DNA of 29,616 nt from positions 1-29,616 of the forward strand of contig JBMYMD010000020.1 of the NCBI GenBank assembly GCA_049596955.1, read 5' to 3'. Shown in pieces: positions 23,566 to 29,616 of the stretch (position 1 is its first letter; each line of letters opens with the position of its first letter). Source of the DNA: UBA3478 sp049596955 (GTDB lineage Bacteria; Bacteroidota; Bacteroidia; Flavobacteriales; Flavobacteriaceae). A model generated the notes under the pieces. The model saw only the letters and a program-made list of their open reading frames with translations, had not been told where the DNA came from and did no database searches. Position numbers and translations under genes: made by a program.

Positions 23566-24705
23566 TTAGTTGTTTAAATAACGATATCGCCTTCGAATGA
23601 GGTTTGTTGCTTTTCGCTGTAAGGGTTGTGCAAAGGCTTCAAACATTTCTTGAGGTGGGGGCGGAAGCAACTCTCGTTCTCGAGTTAATCGGAGTTCTTC
23701 TTTGTTCAAGGCGCGCTTGTCACCCTTGTAGGTTGCCCACTCATTAATCCAAGCATAAGTGCTGGGAATTTTTTGTTGTAGCAAAACCTCCTCTGTATTT
23801 GGATTGACAACAACAACATCTAAAAGACCACCGCTTTCTATGGTCTTGCTAAAAATTCTCAGATCTGCTTCTACTGTGCCGTATACATCGAATGTATTGC
23901 CAAGACTGTCTTTGGCTTCTCCGATTCTCACGCTGTCTTTTGAGACCGTTTCTCGTGTTTCTTTGAGATATACTTGTCCGACGTAGTAGTCGTCAAAAGA
24001 GAGTTCAACGACTTCGTCAGGCATTCGCCTTTGGTTTCGCAATTCTTCAACATCATAAAATTGTGCAAATTCAAAATTCATGTTGTTTAGGCGCTGGAGC
24101 AGCTGTCTAGAAAACAGTCGACTGTTGACCTCTAAGCCTTTACTTCTCACAGGTATTTTTGTGATGCCGATTATTTCAGTACCCATGGCTCTAGCCTGAC
24201 CGATGTAATTGTCAATGTTGAGGTAATCAACCTTGTACGATTTGGCCTTTACAAAATAGCGAAAAGCTTGTCTGGCTGCTTCTTTGTTTTGTTGTTCGAG
24301 CTGCAGTTGACCTTCTTCGACATACACCTGGGCACCTATGTTTAAGGCTTCGTTTAATTCGCTTTGGTAATTGACGAGTTCTACCTCGGTTAAACATCCT
24401 GGGCATTGCATTAATTCTGTATACAAGCGCTGCATTTGGGTATATTCTCGAATGATATTATCCCACTTGAAGCGATCTTGACTCGCCTTATAATCCATTA
24501 CTTTTCGCTCTGCCAATTGAACAGCAAGGGTATAGGCTGATTTAAGAACGGCTTTTTCTTTTTTGTTGGATGCCTTTTTGCGAAGTTTTTTAATACTGAT
24601 TTCAACAGCCGCTGCATAGTTTCCCTTTTCAAATTGATTTTTAGAACTTTTACAGGCTCCTAAAAAAACGACAAAGAGCAGAAGATATAATGACTTTTTA
24701 AGCAT
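23566..24705 (-). CDS. Conserved Bacteroidota-type lipoprotein, unknown function
   Basis: A 379-residue lipoprotein: MLKKSLYLLLFVVFLGAC (lipid Cys18), a Lys-rich helical stretch (about 24-95), a CPGC motif at 101-104, a helical repeat-like middle (about 105-170) and a C-terminal beta-rich part with RLFSRQLLQRLNNMNFEFA and a Pro-rich loop (PPPPQEMFE) near the end. The opening NQFEKGNYAAAVEISIKKLR resembles a tetratricopeptide unit. I do not recognise a named family. A TTG at 24735 is in frame but the ATG at 24705 gives a proper lipoprotein signal. It is the first gene of the long operon and lies 3 nt before the barrel gene, so it may be the outer-membrane partner of that barrel. Confidence 0.75.
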   Translation of the reverse strand: MLKKSLYLLLFVVFLGACKSSKNQFEKGNYAAAVEISIKKLRKKASNKKEKAVLKSAYTLAVQLAERKVMDYKASQDRFKWDNIIREYTQMQRLYTELMQCPGCLTEVELVNYQSELNEALNIGAQVYVEEGQLQLEQQNKEAARQAFRYFVKAKSYKVDYLNIDNYIGQARAMGTEIIGITKIPVRSKGLEVNSRLFSRQLLQRLNNMNFEFAQFYDVEELRNQRRMPDEVVELSFDDYYVGQVYLKETRETVSKDSVRIGEAKDSLGNTFDVYGTVEADLRIFSKTIESGGLLDVVVVNPNTEEVLLQQKIPSTYAWINEWATYKGDKRALNKEELRLTRERELLPPPPQEMFEAFAQPLQRKATNLIRRRYRYLNN

Positions 24706-24823
24706 AATTAGGTTGTTATTTCTTGTAAGATACAATCTAAAATCTGAAAATCCATCTCAACAATACCCTTGTTCTTATTTTGAATTTCTTAATTTCAATG
24801 CCCTACATCAACAATGAAAGCAA

Positions 24824-26257
24824 ATGAAGTCTTACTTTTCTTTTCTTATTATTCTTGTTTTAATACTGCAATCTTGCGCTGAATCTGTATCAAGAAAACA
24901 GGACACTTATGTATTGAGCAATGTCAATTTAATTGATCCCATAGATGGCTTGGCGTCAAACAAGTCGCTTTTGATTGAAGAGGGTAAAATAATTCAAATT
25001 GTCGAGGCTAATGACAACAGCACTTTTGATGGCTATTTGCGTTACGATCTCACAGGTAAATTTTTGATTCCTGGTTTGTGGGATGCGCATGTGCATTACG
25101 CGTTTAATGATTCGCTGAGGTCTTCAATGAACAGGCTATTTTTGGCACACGGAATAACAAGTGTAAGAGATACAGGCGGTCCCATGGAAATTGTAGGTGA
25201 GGTCAAAAAACACACCACAGCACACAGCACAACATCCCCAAATGTATTTTTTGCTGGCCCTTTAATTGATGGTACACCCAATGTGTACAACAATTCAAGT
25301 CCGGCCTATCCATTACTTTCTATAGAAAATAAAGATGAAGAAGAAATCATACATAATACTGCAGGTTTGATTGCTTCAGAGGTCGATTTTTTGAAAGCTT
25401 ATGAAATGCTGACTGAGAAACAATTCAAGAGCCTGACAAAAATTGCCAAAGAACATAAACTCAAAGTCACAGGACATATTCCGTTGAGCATGAATTTGTT
25501 TTCAGCGGTAGAGGCAGGATTAAACGGTATGGAGCATTTGAGAAACTTAGAAATGACTGCAGCCTCTAATGCTGAAGAGTTGCAAGAAGAACGTCTTGCA
25601 CTGCTCGAGAACAAAGACGATTTAAGTGGAGGACTTTTGAGATCATCAATTCACCAAAAACAGCGAATTCCAGCGATTAAAGCTGAAGATACTGAGCGTT
25701 TTAAAAGAGTGGCCAAATTACTTGAAGAAAAGCAAGTGTTTCAAACCCCAACCTTAGTTCTTTACAGGAATTACGCAATCAAGGCGTTTAAAGACCCCTC
25801 TTTTTTGAAGGAGTTAAATAAATTACCTGAATTTGTGCGCAATGAATGGACTTCGCAATTAGCACTTATCGATACGACTACTGATAAAACCTACTCGAAT
25901 TGGATGTTGAATACCGTAAAGAAACTAAGGACATACGATATACCCTTTATGGCTGGTACAGATACGCCTATAGGTTTTTTGATTCCGGGTAGAAGTCTGC
26001 ATCGAGAATTAGAACTTTTTGTGATGACAGGATTTTCAAATTTAGAAGCCCTTCAAGCGGCAACAATTAATCCAGCGTCGTTCTTTGGGCTTGAACACGA
26101 ACTCGGACGAGTGAAAGAGGGCTTTCGGGCCGATTTGCTTATTCTCGATGCCAACCCTCTTGACGACATCAAAAACACTCAAAAAAGTTATGCGCTCGTT
26201 AAAAATGGCCGATTTTATTCGAAAGAAGAATTGAATGCGATGCTGAATTTGAAGTAA
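24824..26257 (+). CDS. Amidohydrolase-family lipoprotein (imidazolonepropionase/prolidase-like)
   Basis: A 477-residue lipoprotein (lipobox LQSC, Cys18) with a metal-dependent amidohydrolase barrel. Metal ligands by eye: DAHVH (Asp87, His89, His91), Lys191 in FLKAYE (probable carbamylated lysine), His in KVTGHIPLS, His in GMEHLRN, and Asp380 in AGTDTPIG. The small beta domain is made of NVNLIDPIDG at the start and GFRADLLILDANPLDDI at the end, as in the imidazolonepropionase and dipeptidase-like subgroup. Exported members often act on peptides or cyclic amides; the substrate is unknown. It is divergent from the lipoprotein/barrel/ABC operon with 118 nt between, and convergent with the next gene. 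Confidence 0.9.
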   Translation: MKSYFSFLIILVLILQSCAESVSRKQDTYVLSNVNLIDPIDGLASNKSLLIEEGKIIQIVEANDNSTFDGYLRYDLTGKFLIPGLWDAHVHYAFNDSLRSSMNRLFLAHGITSVRDTGGPMEIVGEVKKHTTAHSTTSPNVFFAGPLIDGTPNVYNNSSPAYPLLSIENKDEEEIIHNTAGLIASEVDFLKAYEMLTEKQFKSLTKIAKEHKLKVTGHIPLSMNLFSAVEAGLNGMEHLRNLEMTAASNAEELQEERLALLENKDDLSGGLLRSSIHQKQRIPAIKAEDTERFKRVAKLLEEKQVFQTPTLVLYRNYAIKAFKDPSFLKELNKLPEFVRNEWTSQLALIDTTTDKTYSNWMLNTVKKLRTYDIPFMAGTDTPIGFLIPGRSLHRELELFVMTGFSNLEALQAATINPASFFGLEHELGRVKEGFRADLLILDANPLDDIKNTQKSYALVKNGRFYSKEELNAMLNLK

Positions 26258-26277
26258 ATTACATTCGTACTTAGGTG

Positions 26278-26964
26278 TTAAAACATGCCTTTTGTTTTGA
26301 TATCGTCTATGAGGCGTTCTAAAAATTCAATATCATTTTCAACCCCGTAGAGTTTGTAAATTTCATTTCTGCGGCGATCACTCAATAACTTTAAAAGTTC
26401 AAAGTCTTTGTGTTTATCAAAGATGAGGTCGAAGTTTAAACTTTCTTCAATGAGGGCTTTTTCGTGAAACCAAGCGCGAATGCCCTCAGAAATTTTTTGG
26501 TTGCTGCTGTAGTAGTTTCTATTGATGAGTGAACCCACAACTTCAATTTCATTTCTCAATTCTTTGCGTTCAATTTTAAGAATTAATCCCGAGTTTTTGA
26601 GTGAATTGAAATACATGTTTTTTGCTGAAAATCCGTAAGAATTTGAAAGGATGAATTCAATTCTTTCATTGATATCGTAAAGGTTGTCTTGATGGTATTT
26701 TTTGATTTTCTGTGATGAAATTCCACTCCAATTTGAGGTGGTGCTATCTGAGACTGCAATAACAGATTTTAGCGATCCTCGAAGCGAAAGGAGCGAAAAG
26801 TAGTTCTGCTCTAATTCATATAAAAGGTTGTTTTCAAGTATCTCAAGCTCAGCTTGTTCTTTGTTGAATTGAATGTATCGTTCTACCGCAAAAGAGCCCA
26901 ATATGGAAATGAAAATAGCTATGGCATTAAAAACGGTCTCCTTTTTTAGAAATGAAGTATACAT
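26278..26964 (-). CDS. Membrane-anchored protein of unknown function (DUF6090-like architecture)
   Basis: A 228-residue protein with one N-terminal helix (about 11-27, FNAIAIFISILGSFAVERY) followed by a charged helical body starting QFNKEQAELEILENNLLYEL. The layout is the same as in the protein at 11991-12764 (short basic start, one helix, long helical tail), with little sequence identity visible apart from the helix-end motif (V-E-R/N-Y). I assign no function. It is divergent from the sulfatase gene (117 nt) and convergent with the amidohydrolase gene (20 nt). Confidence 0.68.
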   Translation of the reverse strand: MYTSFLKKETVFNAIAIFISILGSFAVERYIQFNKEQAELEILENNLLYELEQNYFSLLSLRGSLKSVIAVSDSTTSNWSGISSQKIKKYHQDNLYDINERIEFILSNSYGFSAKNMYFNSLKNSGLILKIERKELRNEIEVVGSLINRNYYSSNQKISEGIRAWFHEKALIEESLNFDLIFDKHKDFELLKLLSDRRRNEIYKLYGVENDIEFLERLIDDIKTKGMF

Positions 26965-27081
26965 GGTTTTTATCGATAGATTGCTCCTCTAAGATAACAC
27001 TAGTTCTTTGACTCTGCTGAAAACAAACAGTTTAGCGCTTTTATTCTTCTATAAATGGATAATTATATCTAATTTAAATTT

Positions 27082-28515
27082 ATGAGAATGAATGCTTTTA
27101 TAGCTTTATCCGTGTTTTTTTTAATGAGCTCCTGTCAAAAGCAGAAGGAAGAAACTCCAAATGTTATCGTCATTCTTTTGGATGATCTAGGATATGTCGA
27201 CGTCGGTTTTAACGGTGCTAAAGATATTTTAACTCCTCACATTGATGAGTTGGCTGAGCAAAGTGTTGTTTTTGATAACGCCTATGTGTCTTATCCTGTG
27301 TGCTCACCGAGCCGCGCAGGTTTGTTAACGGGTCGATACCAAGATCACTTCGGTTATGGTCTCAATGTGCTATTTGCTCCTAAGGATGAACATATGGGAT
27401 TGCCCAAAACTGAATTCACCCTAGCCGACCTATTTAAAACTAAAAATTATACCACATCAGCCATTGGAAAATGGCATTTAGGTGCGCATGAATCTCTTCG
27501 TCCGCGACAACGGGGCTTTGATGAGTTTTTTGGATTTTTAAGTGGTGGACATCGCTATTTTCCGCACGAATGGATTTTAGAAGACGAAACAGCGGTAAAA
27601 AGTCAGTACGATGCGTACAAAACAAAATTGCTTAAAAATGGCAGTAGAGTGGAGGAAAACGAATATCTAACTGACGCACTCTCAAGAGAAGCCGTTGACT
27701 TTATCGGACGTAATTCGAATCAACCCTTTTTTCTTTACCTCTCTTACAATGCACCTCATAGTCCTTTGCAAGCAACTCAAAAGTATCTCGACCGTTACGA
27801 ACATTTACCTAAAGGCAAACGTAAAACTTATGCAGCAATGGTCAGTGCTGTAGACGACGGGGTAGGTGCTATAGTAAATGCTTTAAAAGAACATCAAATC
27901 AAAGAGAACACCATCATTTATTTTTTATCTGATAATGGAGGTTCTAAGTTTAACGGATCTCAAAATACGCCACTGCGCGGTCATAAAGGCGAACTGTTTG
28001 AGGGAGGAATTAAAGTGCCTTTTTTTATGCATTGGCCAACAAAATTAGAAGGAGGGCGACGCTATCAAGAACCCATTATTGCACTGGATATATTCGCTAC
28101 ACTTAAATCTATAGTACATCCTGACCTTAGTCTTCCTAATGAAATTCAAGGAACGAATTTAATGCCTTATTTGACGGGTATTAACGAGCAAGCGCCACAT
28201 CCATTTCTTTTCTGGAGAAACAACGGTCATCAGCCCCCACTTGAAAACGGAACTCGCCCGAGATACATCACTTGGTCGGTGAGAACACCTGACACTAAAC
28301 TTCTGATACGCAAAAGTGATACGATGTTATTTGATATGAAGTATGATCCCTCTGAGACGAATAACCTCAAAGATTCATTAAGTCGAGAAGTAGAGTTGCT
28401 CGATCATGAAATTCAAAAGTGGAATGCTTTTAATGTAGATCCTGTTTTTATGGGTCTAAAAGACAATAAACGCTACAATGAATTGCACCCTGATCGTTTT
28501 ACTCAAAACGATTAA
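27082..28515 (+). CDS. Sulfatase (type I, formylglycine-dependent) lipoprotein
   Basis: A 477-residue lipoprotein (MSSC, Cys18) of the alkaline-phosphatase-like sulfatase fold. The signature CSPSRAGLLTGR places Cys74 as the residue oxidised to formylglycine, with Arg78. Metal ligands: Asp34-Asp35 in LLDDLGY and Asp284-Asn285 in FLSDNGGS. GKWHLG gives Lys and His of the active site. A Cys-type site needs a maturation enzyme encoded elsewhere. In marine Bacteroidota such lipoproteins desulfate algal polysaccharides; the exact sulfate ester cannot be told. The SGNH-like lipoprotein follows 88 nt later on the same strand and is a probable partner. Confidence 0.93.
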   Translation: MRMNAFIALSVFFLMSSCQKQKEETPNVIVILLDDLGYVDVGFNGAKDILTPHIDELAEQSVVFDNAYVSYPVCSPSRAGLLTGRYQDHFGYGLNVLFAPKDEHMGLPKTEFTLADLFKTKNYTTSAIGKWHLGAHESLRPRQRGFDEFFGFLSGGHRYFPHEWILEDETAVKSQYDAYKTKLLKNGSRVEENEYLTDALSREAVDFIGRNSNQPFFLYLSYNAPHSPLQATQKYLDRYEHLPKGKRKTYAAMVSAVDDGVGAIVNALKEHQIKENTIIYFLSDNGGSKFNGSQNTPLRGHKGELFEGGIKVPFFMHWPTKLEGGRRYQEPIIALDIFATLKSIVHPDLSLPNEIQGTNLMPYLTGINEQAPHPFLFWRNNGHQPPLENGTRPRYITWSVRTPDTKLLIRKSDTMLFDMKYDPSETNNLKDSLSREVELLDHEIQKWNAFNVDPVFMGLKDNKRYNELHPDRFTQND

Positions 28516-28603
28516 TACAGAAAGCCGCGATTTTTATTGAATTTTTAGTAGGGTATAATTCCCTTGAGGTGTTTATGTAATAAATGCTAAACTTAAAAAC
28601 GCT

Positions 28604-29473
28604 ATGAAACTGTCCCAAATCTTCCTTTTTATTACCGTACTCTCATTTTTCGCCTGTGACAAAGGAGAGGAATTAACTCCAGACGAAGCACCCGGGAGTA
28701 CTATGCTACTCATTGGTAATAGTTTTTTTAGACCCTATGCGACTAATCTTGAAAATGTAGCCTTAGATGCTGGTTTTAGTAACCACAATGCTAATGTTGT
28801 ATTTCGTGGTGGCGAGAACGGTCGTCCTATCAACTTTTGGAACGATTCAAACAGTGCAGAACATCAGGAAATTAAAGCCGTTCTCGATGCAGGTGGAATC
28901 GAGATTTTTGGAATGACCGCTGGTGCAGGTATAGAGAATAACACTATTGATGGTCATCGTTCATGGATAGCCTACGCATTACAAAACAACCCTGAGGTAA
29001 GTATTTTTATCGCAATACCACCTATTGACTTTCCTGCAGGAGAAACCAACGGACCTCGACCAGATTGGCAGACATTCGCTGAAGAAAATGGCTTTAATAA
29101 CGTAACAGAATTGTACGACTATTACGTAAATGATATTGTACACAAACAAATAGTAGACCCATTGCGAGTTGAATTTCCTTCTACTAAAATATTTACCATT
29201 CCAACAGGTTGGGCTGCATTGAATTTAGCTGAAATGAATCAAGAAGGTTTGCTTTTAGACGAAATCGAAATGTTTGGCCCAAAACCCACTTCTATCTTCA
29301 CCGATGAAAAAGGTCATCAAGGACAAATTGTAATCGAAACAGGTACATTAGTGTGGCTTGAGGCCATCTATAATGTTGATCTTAATACCAATAGCTACGA
29401 AACAGGATTTACCACTGACCTGCATTCAATAGCTAACGAAATCAGCAGCAATCACGATTCCAATTATAAATAA
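28604..29473 (+). CDS. SGNH-hydrolase-like lipoprotein
   Basis: A 289-residue lipoprotein (FFAC, Cys18) with an early STMLLIGNSFFRPYA: the GNSF stretch (Gly38-Phe41) suits block I of SGNH/GDSL hydrolases with Ser40 as nucleophile. A late DEKGHQGQ (Asp234, His238) suits the catalytic Asp/His pair near the end, although the usual spacing is D-x2-H. GMTAGAG and AIPPID could be the middle blocks. Family members remove acetyl or other acyl groups from sugars. Next to a sulfatase, a carbohydrate esterase is the likely role, but the divergent blocks leave doubt. The gene ends 5 nt before the convergent partial gene. Confidence 0.7.
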   Translation: MKLSQIFLFITVLSFFACDKGEELTPDEAPGSTMLLIGNSFFRPYATNLENVALDAGFSNHNANVVFRGGENGRPINFWNDSNSAEHQEIKAVLDAGGIEIFGMTAGAGIENNTIDGHRSWIAYALQNNPEVSIFIAIPPIDFPAGETNGPRPDWQTFAEENGFNNVTELYDYYVNDIVHKQIVDPLRVEFPSTKIFTIPTGWAALNLAEMNQEGLLLDEIEMFGPKPTSIFTDEKGHQGQIVIETGTLVWLEAIYNVDLNTNSYETGFTTDLHSIANEISSNHDSNYK

Positions 29474-29478
29474 AACTT

Positions 29479-29616
29479 CTAGTTAGAAGATACAGCTGTT
29501 CTAAACTTCATAAAACCACCTTTTTTGGCCTTTGACAAGCGATGGATTAAAACATCTACAAGCCCAGTAGAAGGGGTGAGGATTCCCGCCTTATGTGAAG
29601 ATGCACTGTGATCGTC
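29479..29616 (-). CDS. C-terminal end of a saccharopine-dehydrogenase-like protein (partial)
   Basis: The minus strand is open from the window edge to TAG at 29479, giving 45 residues. The block GILTPSTGLVDVLIHRLSKA resembles the conserved end of saccharopine-dehydrogenase-family (trans-acting enoyl reductase-like) proteins, where a G(V/I)LTPA(T/A)(A/G)(M/L)G(x)xLIxRL motif precedes the C-terminus. Most of the gene, including the NAD-binding part, lies outside the window. A short dyad, CTTCTAGTTAGAAG at 29476-29489, covers its stop and could help terminate transcription in the convergent gap; it has no T-run, so this is weak. Confidence 0.65.
   Translation of the reverse strand, partial: DDHSASSHKAGILTPSTGLVDVLIHRLSKAKKGGFMKFRTAVSSN

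Noticed and set aside
24706..24735. TTG-started extension of the lipoprotein at 23566-24705
   Set aside because: It would put 10 polar residues before an otherwise ideal lipoprotein signal; the ATG at 24705 is better.
28547..28572. Small dyad AGGG/CCCT between the sulfatase and SGNH genes as a terminator
   Set aside because: The stem has only four pairs and no T-run follows, so it would not stop transcription reliably.
1..29616. Insertion sequences, phage genes, tRNA, rRNA and CRISPR arrays
   Set aside because: No transposase or integrase motif, no cloverleaf-like segment and no regularly spaced direct repeats were found on reading either strand.

Overview
The window (about 29.6 kb, AT-rich, no mobile elements, tRNA, rRNA or CRISPR seen) looks like a chromosomal piece of a marine member of the Bacteroidota, most likely a flavobacterium. 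Reasons: many short-signal lipoproteins with S-S-C or G-A-C lipoboxes, weak or absent Shine-Dalgarno sequences, promoter-like boxes of the TAnnTTTG type, families largely found in this phylum (DUF6150, DUF6090-like membrane-anchored proteins, SIMPL and CotH lipoproteins), and enzymes for algal polysaccharide (beta-1,3-glucan enzymes, a formylglycine-type sulfatase). The identification is inference from gene content.

Layout. 1-3855 (+): the tail of an unknown gene, a small membrane protein, a lipoprotein built of helix-hairpin-helix repeats, rfbA and rfbB (dTDP-glucose and its 4-keto-6-deoxy derivative), and a protein joining a heavy-metal-binding domain to a MauE-like membrane domain. 3856-4557 (-): a SIMPL-domain periplasmic protein. 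4558-4878: regulatory gap with an inverted repeat. 4879-11123 (+): a compact beta-1,3-glucan operon with a 1152-residue phosphorylase of the GH94/GH149/GH161 type, a membrane-anchored GH17 enzyme overlapping it by ATGA, a GPH-type sugar:cation symporter, and a strong intrinsic terminator. No SusC/SusD pair lies in the window. 11194-16209: individually regulated genes on both strands (PhyH-type dioxygenase, a membrane-anchored unknown, a Tat-exported DsrE-like protein, a secreted endonuclease/exonuclease/phosphatase-fold enzyme with a DUF6150 repeat protein, a CotH kinase-like lipoprotein).

16289-16759 (-): a micro-operon of three very small genes (49 residues, 31-residue membrane peptide, 73-residue Kazal-type inhibitor) with junctions of 3 and 0 nt; the first two are too short for usual gene finders. 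16940-24705 (-): a tightly packed eight-gene operon: lipoprotein, outer-membrane barrel, LolD-type ATPase, two FtsX-fold permeases, LolA-like carrier, Atl1/MGMT-like protein and a DUF819 transporter. The first six can form a path from inner membrane to outer membrane and look like a specialised relative of the Lol lipoprotein-sorting machinery. This is the strongest candidate for a little-described system here.

24824-29616: an amidohydrolase lipoprotein (+), a second membrane-anchored unknown (-), a sulfatase lipoprotein and an SGNH-hydrolase-like lipoprotein (+, likely acting together on decorated polysaccharide), and the C-terminal end of a saccharopine-dehydrogenase-like protein (-) running out of the window.

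How genes may work together: the phosphorylase would release glucose 1-phosphate in the cytoplasm, which is also the substrate of RfbA a few kilobases upstream; the link is metabolic and inferred, since the two sets are separated by a gene on the other strand.
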